Source of the DNA: Thiomicrorhabdus cannonii
GTDB lineage: Bacteria > Pseudomonadota > Gammaproteobacteria > Thiomicrospirales > Thiomicrospiraceae
Direction: 5' to 3'
DNA length: 64,000 nucleotides
Assembly (NCBI RefSeq): GCF_013391695.1
Contig: NZ_JACBGH010000004.1
Coordinates: forward strand, 177,803 to 241,802
Positions within the stretch are counted from its first letter, which is position 1. Every line of letters begins with the position of its first letter. The position numbers and the translations under genes are program-made. The notes under the pieces are model-generated. The model worked only from the letters and a program-made list of their open reading frames with translations. It had not been told where the DNA came from and made no database searches. Shown here in pieces: positions 53,354 through 62,287 of the stretch.

Positions 53354-54376
53354 ATGAAAATCCTGATTATCACCGATGCCTGGCAACCGCAGACCAACGG
53401 CGTGGTCACCACCATGAACCATGTAGTCGCCGCACTGGAAGCCTCCGGCCATCACATCAAAGTTCTCCACCCCGGCCTGTTCAAAAGCCTGCCGCTGCCC
53501 GGCTATGCCGAAGTGCCGATAGTCTGGCGGGCCAAACACTTCCAAGAACACATTGAAACCTTTGCCCCCGATGCCGTGCACATCGTCACCGAAGGGCCGC
53601 TGGGTTGGCGCGCCCGCGCTTTCTGTCAACGCCACGGCTGGCCGTTCACCACCGCCTTCCACACCAAATTTGCCGAATACCTCAACCAACGCCTGCCGTT
53701 TATTCCAGTCAGTTGGGGCTACCGGTTTTTGCACTGGTTTCACCACCCGGCAACGCGCACGCTGGTCAGCACCCACACGCTGATCGACTCACTCCAAGCC
53801 AAAGGCTTCAACCATCTGCATCAATGGAACCGTGGGGTCGATACCGACCTGTTTCATCCCGATAGAAAAATCGCTTTACCGTTTGCAGCGCCCATCCACC
53901 TCTACGTTGGCCGCGTTTCAGTGGAAAAAAACCTGCGCGATTTCCTCGATTTGAAACTTTCCGGAAGTCAGGTGGTGGTGGGCGACGGCCCCGATTTAGC
54001 CTCGCTGCAACACCATTACCCGCAGGCACATTTTCTCGGCAAAAAAACCGGCGTGGAGCTGGCACAGCTCTTTGCTTCGGCAGACGTGTTTGTCTTCCCC
54101 TCCAAAACCGATACTTACGGTCTGGTCATGCTGGAAGCGCTCGCCAGCGGCACACCGGTGGCCGCTTACCCGGCAACCGGCCCATTGGATGTAATTAATG
54201 CAGACGTCGGCGCCCTAAACGACGACCTGTCGACGGCGATTGAACTGGCCAAACAGTGCGACCGCCAAGCCTGTCGCCACTATGCCGAACACTTCAGCTG
54301 GGAACATTGCGCCCAGACCTTCTTAAAAGCCCTGGCTCCGATAACGCAGAAACCACCCGCAAAAAATGCCGATTAA
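53354..54376 (+). CDS. GT4-type glycosyltransferase
   Basis: This two-domain GT-B enzyme has 340 residues. The N-terminal acceptor half has ITDAWQPQTNGVVTTMNHVVAALEASGH and AFHTKFAEYL; the donor half has HLYVGRVSVEKNLRDFL, VVVGDGPDLASL and FVFPSKTDTYGLVMLEALASGTPVAAYP with the EX7E pair. It resembles enzymes that add hexoses to lipids (mannosyl or sulfoquinovosyl type); the donor and acceptor are unknown. Its TAA stop lies in the A run of an exact repeat copy. Confidence 0.88.
   Translation: MKILIITDAWQPQTNGVVTTMNHVVAALEASGHHIKVLHPGLFKSLPLPGYAEVPIVWRAKHFQEHIETFAPDAVHIVTEGPLGWRARAFCQRHGWPFTTAFHTKFAEYLNQRLPFIPVSWGYRFLHWFHHPATRTLVSTHTLIDSLQAKGFNHLHQWNRGVDTDLFHPDRKIALPFAAPIHLYVGRVSVEKNLRDFLDLKLSGSQVVVGDGPDLASLQHHYPQAHFLGKKTGVELAQLFASADVFVFPSKTDTYGLVMLEALASGTPVAAYPATGPLDVINADVGALNDDLSTAIELAKQCDRQACRHYAEHFSWEHCAQTFLKALAPITQKPPAKNAD
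53471..53483 (+). repeat. Dispersed repeat, copy 13 (13-base partial match, inside the glycosyltransferase gene)
   Basis: CCCGGCCTGTTCA encodes part of HPGLFKS. The match is short and may be chance. Confidence 0.35.
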
Positions 54377-54393
54377 AAACTCAACAGGCCGGG
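54374..54393 (-). repeat. Dispersed repeat, copy 14 (exact 20-mer, overlapping a stop codon)
   Basis: The minus strand reads ACCCGGCCTGTTGAGTTTTT. The A tract on the plus strand supplies the last two bases of the glycosyltransferase TAA. Confidence 0.9.
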
Positions 54394-54394
54394 T

Positions 54395-54430
54395 AGAAAA
54401 TGAAACAGGTTGGCAAGGAATCCGCCAACC
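54395..54430 (-). terminator. Terminator of the M16 peptidase pair
   Basis: On the minus strand GGTTGGC pairs with GCCAACC around a nine-base loop, followed by TGTTTCATTTTC. Confidence 0.65.
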
Positions 54431-54448
54431 CGAAATAGATAAGACGAT

Positions 54449-55753
54449 TTAGGCGGGCTGCCCGACCATCACGGTGACTTGCTTGCTCAAGTCGAAGTGT
54501 TTACGCCAGGCTTGCAGCACCTCTTGCTTGCTCAACGCCTGGATACGCTTTGGAAACTGCTCTAAATAATCCAGCGGCAAACCGTAATAGCCGATCATCG
54601 CAATATAGCCGCTAATCTTGGCATTGCTGTCGATGCGCAGCGGGAAGCCGCCCACCAGATTCTCCTTGATGGCCTCAAAGTGCGTGTCGTCAATCGATTT
54701 CAAAAACGTCTCGATGGTCGAGCGCACCACTTTTTCAGCCTCCAAGGCCGAGGCGTTCTTGGTCGACAGATAACTCACCCAAGGTCCGGCCACGCGCATC
54801 GGTGCAAAGCCGCTGCCCACACCGTAAACCAGCCCGCGCTTCTCGCGCACCTCTTCCATCAGCAGCGAACCGAAGCCGCTGCCGCCAAGCAGATGGTTGC
54901 CGAGAAACAGCGCATAATAATCGGCGTCACCGCGTGCCACGCCGATCTGCCCCATGCGAAAATAGGTCTGCGACGAATCAAACGGCACAATCTCGCGCTT
55001 CACGCTACTGACTGCTTGCGGTTGCGGTAACGCCTGCGGCTTCTCGCCCTGCGGCAAGGTGGCGGTCAGATTTTCGGCGATCTGCTTGGCCTGCTTAACA
55101 TCCAGCTGACCGACAATCGCAATGGTGGCATTGGCCGCCACAAAATAACGCTGATAGAAAGCCTGCACGTCCTTCAGTTTAAGCTGTTCCACGGTTGCAA
55201 CCGTTCCCGACACCGGATGGGCATAGGGATGATCGCCGTACAGGTTTTTCCAAAAGGCGTTTTGCGCCAGACTCTCCGGCGAATGTTGCTGCTGACGCAA
55301 CCCCACCAGCGTACGCTGCCGTTCGCGTTCAAAAATTTCCGGGTCAAACCGGCTTTGCGTCAAACTCGTTTTAAACAGATCCAACGCCGGCTGCAACACG
55401 CCCTCACGGGTGATGGTACGCAGCGAAAAGGTCGCTTTGTCGCGATCCACATCGCCGCCGATCTGCGCGCCCAATTCATTGGTGCGGGCGTTGATCTGTT
55501 CCTCCGTCATCGCGGCGGTACGTGTGCCCACCAATGTCGTTGTCAGTGACGCCAAGCCCCATTTATCGCCGTCTCGCGCGCTGCCGGCGTCAAACACCAC
55601 CTGAATATCCAGCATCGGTAGTTCCGGCGCCGCCACAAACATCACCTTGGCACCTTTGGAGGTCTGCCAGGTCTGGATATCGACATTCGCCCACAGCGGC
55701 AGGCTCGCAAAACTCAACAGGCCGGCTATGAAAAGGCTATACACAGGTTTCAT
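54449..55753 (-). CDS. M16-family zinc-peptidase homologue, probably non-catalytic
   Basis: A signal peptide (to LWA) leads 434 residues with the M16 fold (VMFVAAPELPMLDIQVVFDAGSARD, RFDPEIFERERQRTLVGLRQQQHSP, FLGNHLLGGSGFGSLLMEEVREKRGLVYGVGSGF). The HXXEH zinc motif is replaced in the first domain, so by family knowledge it is the partner that supplies the R/Y substrate-binding element to the active M16 subunit encoded just upstream. The ATG overlaps that gene's stop by one base. A repeat-like word lies within the signal peptide. Confidence 0.88.
   Translation of the reverse strand: MKPVYSLFIAGLLSFASLPLWANVDIQTWQTSKGAKVMFVAAPELPMLDIQVVFDAGSARDGDKWGLASLTTTLVGTRTAAMTEEQINARTNELGAQIGGDVDRDKATFSLRTITREGVLQPALDLFKTSLTQSRFDPEIFERERQRTLVGLRQQQHSPESLAQNAFWKNLYGDHPYAHPVSGTVATVEQLKLKDVQAFYQRYFVAANATIAIVGQLDVKQAKQIAENLTATLPQGEKPQALPQPQAVSSVKREIVPFDSSQTYFRMGQIGVARGDADYYALFLGNHLLGGSGFGSLLMEEVREKRGLVYGVGSGFAPMRVAGPWVSYLSTKNASALEAEKVVRSTIETFLKSIDDTHFEAIKENLVGGFPLRIDSNAKISGYIAMIGYYGLPLDYLEQFPKRIQALSKQEVLQAWRKHFDLSKQVTVMVGQPA
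55709..55726 (-). repeat. Dispersed repeat, copy 15 (variant, in a signal peptide)
   Basis: The minus strand reads GCCGGCCTGTTGAGTTTT. It matches the consensus except at its first bases and encodes AGLLSF in the signal peptide. Confidence 0.6.
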
Positions 55754-57129
55754 TACAATCTCCCCTTGTAAGGTTTGATATGGGAGTGATCCTTGCCATC
55801 GGGGTAGAGCGTGGCAATCGTCAAGTTATCACGCGTCAGGTATTTTTTGGCCACCGCCATGACCTCTTCTGGCGTGACCGAACGCAGATTATCGATCCAT
55901 TTGTCCAAGGTATCCGCCGGCAAGCCGACGCTGACCAACGAGCCGATAATCATCGCCTGCGCCTGGATGGAGTCGCGATAATAAACATGATCGGCCTCTT
56001 CCATCGCCAACACGCGCTGCAACTCTGCCGCACTGACCGGCGCCGTTTTCAACTTCTCCACCTCATCCAACAGCGCCTTTTCCAACGCCGGCAACTTACC
56101 GGCTTCGACCGGCGTGGCAGTCAGTTCAAACAGCGTATCCAGCCGGTCAGTGGCGCTGTAACCGGCACTCACGCCGGCCGCGAGCTGCTTGCCGCGTACC
56201 AGAGTCTGCGGCAAACGGCTGCTTTCGCCGCCATCCAGCAGCGCGCTCAACACCGCCAACGCATAAACCTCGCGGCTGTTTTCAGCGGTCAGCAAACTCG
56301 GCACATGAAAACCCATCTGCAAAGACGGCACTTGCGTATTGCCTTTGAGTTCGATGCGTCGCAAACCTTCCTGCTCGATTTCCACCTGCGGCTTGGTGGC
56401 CTCGATTTTTTCCGGCTGATACGCGCCGTAGTAACGTTTTGCCAAAGACAACACCTGCTGCGGGTCAACATCGCCGACCACCACCAAAGTGGCGTTATTG
56501 GGTGCATACCACTGGCGGTACCAGTCGCGCAGGTCGTCCACCGTATAACTGCGAATATCCGTCATCCAGCCGATGGTCGGGTTGCGCGCCGGACTGTTCA
56601 AAAACGCCGTGGCGTTGAATTGCTCGTTCAACTTGGAGTAGGGGTTATCCTCCAAACGCCAGCGGCGCTCCTCGGTGACCACATCGCGCTCTTTCAAAAA
56701 CTCGCTTTCGTCGATCACCAGATGGCGCATGCGGTCCGATTCCAGCTGCATGACCTTTTCCAGATGCTGTTTGCCGACCACCTGATAGTAAGCGGTATAG
56801 TTAGCCGAGGTAAAGGCGTTTTCCTCGCCGCCCAAACGCGACACGATTTTGGAAAACTCGCCCGGCTGCAGATTTTTGGTACCCTTGAACATCATGTGTT
56901 CCAGCATATGCGACAGACCGGTCTTGCCCGGCGATTCATAGGTGGAACCCACGCGATACCAGACCTGTTGCACCACCACCGGTGCGCGATGATCCTCTTT
57001 CACCAGCACCTTCATGCCGTTATCCAAGCTAAACTCCGAAATTTTGGCATGCGCCGGCGCGGTCAGCGAAAAGGCCAAGGCGGCCCATGCCAGCTTTTTC
57101 ATCACCTTCACTCTTGTATTCCTCTTCAT
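55753..57129 (-). CDS. M16-family zinc peptidase (catalytic subunit)
   Basis: The 458-residue periplasmic protease has a signal peptide (cut after AHA) and the inverted zinc motif HMLEHMMF plus the downstream glutamate region LVIDESEFLKERDVVTEERRWRLEDNP. With its inactive partner it should form a closed-chamber heterodimer that digests peptides. The ATG at 57129 has AAGGTGG six bases upstream; a second ATG lies at 57102. The gene is divergent from ftsY, as the M16 pair is in Pseudomonas. Confidence 0.92.
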   Translation of the reverse strand: MKRNTRVKVMKKLAWAALAFSLTAPAHAKISEFSLDNGMKVLVKEDHRAPVVVQQVWYRVGSTYESPGKTGLSHMLEHMMFKGTKNLQPGEFSKIVSRLGGEENAFTSANYTAYYQVVGKQHLEKVMQLESDRMRHLVIDESEFLKERDVVTEERRWRLEDNPYSKLNEQFNATAFLNSPARNPTIGWMTDIRSYTVDDLRDWYRQWYAPNNATLVVVGDVDPQQVLSLAKRYYGAYQPEKIEATKPQVEIEQEGLRRIELKGNTQVPSLQMGFHVPSLLTAENSREVYALAVLSALLDGGESSRLPQTLVRGKQLAAGVSAGYSATDRLDTLFELTATPVEAGKLPALEKALLDEVEKLKTAPVSAAELQRVLAMEEADHVYYRDSIQAQAMIIGSLVSVGLPADTLDKWIDNLRSVTPEEVMAVAKKYLTRDNLTIATLYPDGKDHSHIKPYKGRL

Positions 57130-57382
57130 GCATACCCACCTTAAAGCGGAAGGATTGTGCGAACAAAAACCGCGTCATAACGCGCGGCTGGCCAATTAAC
57201 AGCGGGGATAAGCAACATTGCCCCACCCATTTTGAGATTGATTTATAATAGCCCAATAATCCATTTCAAGTATTAACAAACTCTTAAAAACCAAGCCTTA
57301 CGCTGGGTTTTAAAATTGATTGGTTGCCTGCATGTTACGTCTCAACAACGTCCAGGGCCAATCCGTCTAACAGGAAATCAGC

Positions 57383-58504
57383 ATGTTCAGTTTTTTGCGC
57401 CGCAACAAACCAACGCCAACCGAAACAGTTGAAGAATCCCCTGCCGCTCAACCCGAGTTGGCAACCGAAACGCCCACAACTCTCCCGGCGGAGGCAGAAA
57501 CCGCACCGGCAGCAGTATCTGAAAACAAACCGCAAGCCGCGCCCGCCACTGCAGACAAAGAGCCTAAAAGCAGCTTCTTCACCCGCCTAAAAAACAGCCT
57601 GAGCAAAACCCGCCGCGGCTTTACCGACAGTTTGGCGAGCCTGCTGTTAGGGCGCAAAGAGATCGACGCCGACCTGCTTGACGAGATCGAAATGATTCTG
57701 CTCACCGCCGATGTCGGCGTGGAGGCGACCGACCGCATTATCGGCAACCTCACCGAACAGGTGAGCCGCAAAGAGCTGAAAGACCCGAATGCCTTGTTCA
57801 ACGCTCTGAAAGCGCAGCTGCAGGCCATTATTGAACCGATTAGCCAGCCGTTGGAGATCAACGCGCACCTGACCGAACATGACGGACCTTATGTGATTCT
57901 GATGGTCGGCATCAACGGCGTTGGCAAAACCACCACCATCGGCAAGCTCGCCAAAAAATTCCAGAACGAAGGCAAGTCGGTGATGCTGGCGGCGGGCGAT
58001 ACTTTCCGTGCGGCGGCGGTGGAACAGCTGCAAACTTGGGGCGAACGCAACCAGGTGCCGGTCATCGCCCAGAAAACCGGAGCCGACTCGGCGGCGGTGA
58101 TTTTCGATGCGATCCAGTCGGCCAAGGCGAAAAAAATCGATGTATTGATTGCCGACACCGCTGGACGTTTGCATACCCAGACCAACCTGATGGAAGAGTT
58201 GAAAAAGGTCAAACGCGTTATCCAGAAAGTGGATGGCAGCGCACCGCATGAAGTCATGCTGGTGATTGATGCCGGCACCGGACAGAACGCCTTGAATCAG
58301 GCGCGTCAGTTCCGCGAAGCGGTTGACGTTTCCGGCATTACCGTCACCAAACTCGACGGCACCGCAAAAGGCGGCATTGTCTTTGCACTGGCCGAACAGC
58401 TCGGCATTCCGGTGCGTTTTATCGGCGTGGGCGAATCGATAGACGACCTTCGTCCCTTCCAGGCCAAGGAGTTTACCGAGGCCCTGTTCGACCAGAACGC
58501 TTAA
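57383..58504 (+). CDS. ftsY: Signal recognition particle receptor FtsY
   Basis: The 373 residues have an acidic, Pro/Ala-rich A domain (about 1-70), the four-helix N domain and the SRP-type GTPase: GINGVGKTTTIGKLAKKF (G1), DTFRAAAVEQLQTW (G2), DTAGRLHTQTNLMEEL (G3) and TKLDGTAKGG (G4), ending FIGVGESIDDLRPF. It docks ribosome-SRP complexes at the inner membrane. It starts a three-gene plus-strand run with the DUF2914 gene and the transglycosylase gene. Confidence 0.97.
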   Translation: MFSFLRRNKPTPTETVEESPAAQPELATETPTTLPAEAETAPAAVSENKPQAAPATADKEPKSSFFTRLKNSLSKTRRGFTDSLASLLLGRKEIDADLLDEIEMILLTADVGVEATDRIIGNLTEQVSRKELKDPNALFNALKAQLQAIIEPISQPLEINAHLTEHDGPYVILMVGINGVGKTTTIGKLAKKFQNEGKSVMLAAGDTFRAAAVEQLQTWGERNQVPVIAQKTGADSAAVIFDAIQSAKAKKIDVLIADTAGRLHTQTNLMEELKKVKRVIQKVDGSAPHEVMLVIDAGTGQNALNQARQFREAVDVSGITVTKLDGTAKGGIVFALAEQLGIPVRFIGVGESIDDLRPFQAKEFTEALFDQNA

Positions 58505-58513
58505 GGCTTTTTT

Positions 58514-59467
58514 ATGCGCCTGCCCGAAACGCAAAACGCCAAACATCTCTATGCCTTTAAAAAAGGCTTCCGCTTCGCCTACGAAGGCAAGCCAGTAACG
58601 CAGGCACCCAGCGACATCCGTTACGATCCGGCGGCCCGAACGTTTTTTGAACAGGGCTGGGAGCAGGCGCAGGTTGAGATAACTGCCAAAATTGAGGCCG
58701 CCAAATCGGCCTCGCCCTGGCGCCAGCGGTTGGCGTGGTACGTGATGCTACTGGTGGGAGGGAGTGCAACCGCATTCGGCCTCATACACAATATCCAGCA
58801 GGAAAAGCAAGACGTCAGCGCAATTAGCCCGGCACCTGCCCCGCAAGCCGCACAAGCCTCTTCAACCCCAATAACGCCTCCGGTCGCGGTCGAAGCAACT
58901 CAACAGGCCACCTCTGCAACGGTTCAGACATCCGATGACTCTGCGCCACCCGTCCTCCAGAACACACCTGCAGCGCCGGCGGAAGCGGAATCAACAACCC
59001 AAAACACCGTTCAAGCCGATGAAAACCCGCTTTCTTTAGCGTTACTCACCACACAGCAGCGTGAAGACCTGAACCTGACGCGCGAACAATATCTGGCCGA
59101 GCAGTCGCCGGTCTTGACCGAAGAGACGATCGTTACAAGCGATATTCAGATTGAGCAGGCGGTCTTGAGCGCCGAAGTCGTCAACAGAGAACCGGGTGAA
59201 ATCTTCACTGGTCGTGTGCCCAAGCCGGTACGCCAGCTCTATTTCTTTACGCAGATTAAAAATGCCGAAGGCCAGACGCTCTATCATCGCTGGATCCACA
59301 ATGATCGCGAAATGGCATTGATTCCATTGACTATTCACAGTAACCTGTACCGGACCTGGTCAAGCAAACGCCTCACCAGCGCCTGGCAGGGGCAATGGCG
59401 CGTTGAGGTTCTAAACCAGGATAAAGCGGTTATTTATCGACAGAACTTTGTATATGGCAGTCTATGA
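58514..59467 (+). CDS. DUF2914 membrane-anchored protein
   Basis: The 317 residues have a cytoplasmic N-terminus with an AFKKGFRFAYEG start, a membrane helix at about 75-95, a long Ala/Pro/Thr/Gln-rich periplasmic linker (about 100-170) and a C-terminal DUF2914 domain (FTGRVPKPVRQLYFFTQIKNAEGQTLYHRWIHND and QGQWRVEVLNQDKAVIYRQNF). The function is unknown; the linker suggests reach toward the cell wall. It lies nine bases after ftsY and overlaps the transglycosylase start by four bases. Confidence 0.82.
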   Translation: MRLPETQNAKHLYAFKKGFRFAYEGKPVTQAPSDIRYDPAARTFFEQGWEQAQVEITAKIEAAKSASPWRQRLAWYVMLLVGGSATAFGLIHNIQQEKQDVSAISPAPAPQAAQASSTPITPPVAVEATQQATSATVQTSDDSAPPVLQNTPAAPAEAESTTQNTVQADENPLSLALLTTQQREDLNLTREQYLAEQSPVLTEETIVTSDIQIEQAVLSAEVVNREPGEIFTGRVPKPVRQLYFFTQIKNAEGQTLYHRWIHNDREMALIPLTIHSNLYRTWSSKRLTSAWQGQWRVEVLNQDKAVIYRQNFVYGSL

Positions 59468-60189
59468 GTATCAACAAGGCATGGAGCGGATTACTGGTAT
59501 TGGGACTTTTGGCGGGGTGCAGCTCCAATCCGCCGAAATCGACCTATAACAACATCTGCGCCATCTACGACTTTGACGACGATTGGCAGGATGCGGCACG
59601 CGCCTCGGAAAAACGCTGGGGCGTGCCCAGCTATATTTTGATGGCGTTTGTACATCAGGAATCCCGTTTTAAACACGATGCACAGCCCGAACGCCCCTAT
59701 TTTTTGGGGCTGATCCCCTTACCGCGTGACTCCTCGGCCTACGGCTACGCCCAAGCCCAGGACCCCGCGTGGAAGGACTATCAGAAAGCCAGCGGCAACT
59801 GGGGCGCAAGCCGCAGCGACGTGGAGGATGCCCTGGACTTTATTGGCTGGTATAACTACGAGTCGTCGCGGCAGCTCGGGATTTCCCGCAAAGACACCTA
59901 CAACCTCTATCTGGCCTACCACGAAGGGCGCGGCGGTTATTCGCGCAGAACCTACAACCAGAAACCCTGGCTTAAAAGGGTCGCGCAAAAGGTCGCCAAT
60001 CAAGCCAATGTCTATCGTACCCAGCTGCAAAATTGCGATGCTTACATTGCCGACTCCGCCGAACCGATTCAACTCAAAACCACCCGCAAAACCACGGCTG
60101 CACCTGTCGTCGAGAAAAAGCCGGTGTCTAAACCCGCTCCGGCAGCGAGCACACGCGATACCAGCACGGATTTAAAACCTTTCCGTTGA
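59464..60189 (+). CDS. SLT-type lytic transglycosylase lipoprotein
   Basis: The 241 residues begin with a lipoprotein signal (LAGC, Cys19). The SLT catalytic element FVHQESRF places the acid/base at Glu66, followed by DSSAYGYAQAQDPAWKDYQ and YLAYHEGRGGY. It should cleave the glycan strands of peptidoglycan from the outer membrane. The tail is Lys/Pro/Ala-rich. Overlap (ATGA) with the DUF2914 gene suggests the two work together at the wall. Confidence 0.9.
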   Translation: MSINKAWSGLLVLGLLAGCSSNPPKSTYNNICAIYDFDDDWQDAARASEKRWGVPSYILMAFVHQESRFKHDAQPERPYFLGLIPLPRDSSAYGYAQAQDPAWKDYQKASGNWGASRSDVEDALDFIGWYNYESSRQLGISRKDTYNLYLAYHEGRGGYSRRTYNQKPWLKRVAQKVANQANVYRTQLQNCDAYIADSAEPIQLKTTRKTTAAPVVEKKPVSKPAPAASTRDTSTDLKPFR

Positions 60190-60213
60190 GCCTCAAAACA
60201 TCTCAAAACCTAA

Positions 60214-60239
60214 TATGCAGATACAAAATGCAGATACAA
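60214..60239 (+). repeat. 13-bp tandem duplication after the transglycosylase gene
   Basis: ATGCAGATACAAA occurs twice in tandem just before the terminator; CTCAAAAC is also doubled at about 60191-60208. Confidence 0.75.
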
Positions 60240-60240
60240 A

Positions 60241-60266
60241 AAAACCGCTTAAAAGCGGTTTTTTTG
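60241..60266 (+). terminator. Terminator of ftsY-DUF2914-transglycosylase
   Basis: AAAACCGCTT pairs with AAGCGGTTTT around AA, followed by a T run. Confidence 0.92.
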
Positions 60267-60278
60267 ACTGAGCTGTAC

Positions 60279-60298
60279 ACCCGGCCTGTTGAGTTTTT
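60279..60298 (+). repeat. Dispersed repeat, copy 16 (exact 20-mer)
   Basis: ACCCGGCCTGTTGAGTTTTT lies between the transglycosylase terminator and fabB. The next ten bases, ACAACGGCAA, match those after copy 10. Confidence 0.9.
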
Positions 60299-60309
60299 AC
60301 AACGGCAAA

Positions 60310-61530
60310 TTAGCCCTTGTAACGCTCGAAGACCAGCGAAGCATTCGTGCCGCCAAAGCCGAAACTGTTGCTCATAATGCGGTTTAGGCCGGCATTTTCA
60401 ATCAACTGCGTCACAATCGGCATACCTTCACACTCTGGATCCAAGGTGTCGATATTGATGGAAGGCGCGATAAAGTCGTTCTCCAGCATGCACAAGCTGT
60501 AGATGAACTCGTGCACCCCAGCCGCACCCAAAGAGTGACCGGACATCGACTTAGTCGAGCTGATTTTAGGTACCTTGGCACCAAACACTTCGCGGATGGC
60601 CGCGGCTTCTTTGGTATCGCCCACCGGCGTAGAGGTGCCGTGCGGGTTGATGTAATCAATCTCGCCGTTGACCGTTGACAACGCCATCTGCATACAACGC
60701 ACCGCACCCTCGCCGGAAGGCGCAACCATGTCGTATCCGTCGGAGTTGGCACCGTAACCGGTAATTTCGGCATAGATTTTCGCACCGCGCGCCAAGGCGT
60801 GCTCCAGCTCTTCGATAACCACCATACCGCCGCCGCCGGCGATAACAAAACCGTCACGGTCCGCGTCATAAGCACGCGAGGCCGCCGCCGGATTGTCATT
60901 GTATTTTGAGCACAAGGCACCCATCGCATCAAACAGAACCGTCATGGTCCAGTGCAGCTCTTCGCCGCCGCCGGCGAACACAACATCCTGTTTACCCATT
61001 TGAATCTGTTCAACGGCATTACCGATACAGTGCGCGGAGGTTGAACAGGCTGAACTGATCGAGTAGTTAAGCCCTTTGATCTTGAAAGGAGTCGCCAGAC
61101 ACGCCGAGACGGTTGACCCCATGGTACGCGTTACCATATAGGGTCCGATACGCTTCACGCCTTTTTCGCGTGCAATCGCCACCGCCTCGGTCGAATTGGA
61201 GTTGGAACCACCGCCCGAACCGGCAATCAGACCGGTGCGCGGATTGGAGACCTGCTCCGGCGTCAACCCCGAATCGGCTACCGCCTGCTGCATGGCGATA
61301 TAGCTGTAGGCAGCTGCATCACCCATAAAACGCAATTGCTTACGATCGATATGCTCGGCAAAATCCAGATTCTTAACGGCACCGTGAACTTGCGAACGCA
61401 AACCGTTTTCCGCATACTCGGGCGCGAATACGATACCCGAGCGTCCGTTACGCAATGAATCGGTAACTTCTTCTTTATTGTTTCCCAAACTGGAAACAAT
61501 CCCAATACCAGTGACGACAACTCTTCTCAT
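60310..61530 (-). CDS. fabB: Beta-ketoacyl-ACP synthase I
   Basis: The 406-residue thiolase-fold condensing enzyme has nucleophile Cys162 in [12 protein letters not shown], catalytic histidines in [11 protein letters not shown] and [11 protein letters not shown], and a [11 protein letters not shown] end. FabB elongates unsaturated acyl chains in the FabA/FabB route. It follows fabA by three bases, the classic fabAB operon of Gammaproteobacteria. Confidence 0.97.
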   Translation of the reverse strand: MRRVVVTGIGIVSSLGNNKEEVTDSLRNGRSGIVFAPEYAENGLRSQVHGAVKNLDFAEHIDRKQLRFMGDAAAYSYIAMQQAVADSGLTPEQVSNPRTGLIAGSGGGSNSNSTEAVAIAREKGVKRIGPYMVTRTMGSTVSACLATPFKIKGLNYSISSACSTSAHCIGNAVEQIQMGKQDVVFAGGGEELHWTMTVLFDAMGALCSKYNDNPAAASRAYDADRDGFVIAGGGGMVVIEELEHALARGAKIYAEITGYGANSDGYDMVAPSGEGAVRCMQMALSTVNGEIDYINPHGTSTPVGDTKEAAAIREVFGAKVPKISSTKSMSGHSLGAAGVHEFIYSLCMLENDFIAPSINIDTLDPECEGMPIVTQLIENAGLNRIMSNSFGFGGTNASLVFERYKG

Positions 61531-61533
61531 AGC

Positions 61534-62049
61534 TTAAAAATTATCCGTATTCGTAAACAAACCGACTTTGAGATCCGCTGCGCTATAAATCTCACGTCCA
61601 TCGACATACAGTTTAGCATCACCAATGCCCATGTAAAGTTTGCGTTTAATAACGCGCTTCATATCGATGACATATTCGACTTTCTTAGCGGTAGGCAACA
61701 CTTGTCCATAAAACTTCACTTCGCCTGAACCCAAAGCACGACCGCGTCCCGGACCGCCAGTCCACCCCAGGAAGAAGCCAATCAGCTGCCACATGGCATC
61801 CAGGCCCAAACAGCCGGGCATAACCGGGTCTTCGTTAAAATGGCACTCAAAGAACCACAAGTCTTTTGTTATATCCAGCTCGGCCTTGATCTGCCCGTTG
61901 CCATAAGCACCGCCTTCTTCCGCGATGTGTGTGATGCGATCGAACATCAACATGGGTGGCAGCGGTAATTGCGCATTACCCGGACCAAATAACTCTCCAC
62001 GTCCGCAGGCCAAGAGCTCTTCTTTTGTATAACTTGATTGTTGTTCCAT
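61534..62049 (-). CDS. fabA: 3-hydroxydecanoyl-ACP dehydratase/isomerase
   Basis: The 171 residues align with E. coli FabA (172), with catalytic His70 ([13 protein letters not shown]) and Asp84 ([12 protein letters not shown]) at matching positions. It dehydrates and isomerises the C10 intermediate to start unsaturated fatty acids. The frame is open to 62202, through the tRNA-Thr region, so the ATG at 62049 (MEQQSSY) is chosen. A palindrome sits inside its promoter spacer. Confidence 0.96.
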   Translation of the reverse strand: MEQQSSYTKEELLACGRGELFGPGNAQLPLPPMLMFDRITHIAEEGGAYGNGQIKAELDITKDLWFFECHFNEDPVMPGCLGLDAMWQLIGFFLGWTGGPGRGRALGSGEVKFYGQVLPTAKKVEYVIDMKRVIKRKLYMGIGDAKLYVDGREIYSAADLKVGLFTNTDNF

Positions 62050-62083
62050 TCGGTTTTCCGATTTTATAGAAAATGCGTCAGGC

Positions 62084-62113
62084 ATTATAACAGTTAGCGC
62101 TAACACATAGCAA
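62084..62113 (-). promoter_or_regulatory. fabA promoter with a 12-bp operator-like palindrome in the spacer
   Basis: On the minus strand, TTGCTA (62113-62108), 18 bases, TATAAT (62089-62084). GTTAGCGCTAAC (62093-62104), a perfect palindrome, lies between the two boxes, where a bound repressor would block polymerase. The regulator is not known. Confidence 0.6.
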
Positions 62114-62131
62114 TTGAGCGGTTTTAAATAC

Positions 62132-62167
62132 AAAAAAAGCCCGTATTTTTGACAATACGAGCTTTTG
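62132..62167 (-). terminator. Terminator of tRNA-Thr
   Basis: On the minus strand, AGCTCGTATT pairs with AATACGGGCT (one mismatch or wobble), followed by seven T. Confidence 0.82.
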
Positions 62168-62172
62168 AATGA

Positions 62173-62248
62173 TGGTGCCGACAGAGGGACTCGAACCCCC
62201 AACCTACTGATTACAAATCAGTTGCACTACCAGTTGTGCTATGTCGGC
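62173..62248 (-). tRNA. tRNA-Thr (anticodon TGT)
   Basis: This 76-base tRNA has acceptor GCCGACA pairing with TGTCGGC, encoded CCA, the anticodon stem CTGAT/ATCAG around TTTGTAA, and the T arm loop TTCGAGT. It reads ACA and related threonine codons. It lies between coaX and fabA on the minus strand with its own terminator. Confidence 0.97.
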
Positions 62249-62287
62249 GAATGAGGCGTATTATAGGGATTTAAACAACGGAGTCAA

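Noticed and set aside
55780..57144. 454-residue open frame opposite the M16 peptidase gene
   Set aside because: It is antisense to an enzyme with an intact HXXEH motif.
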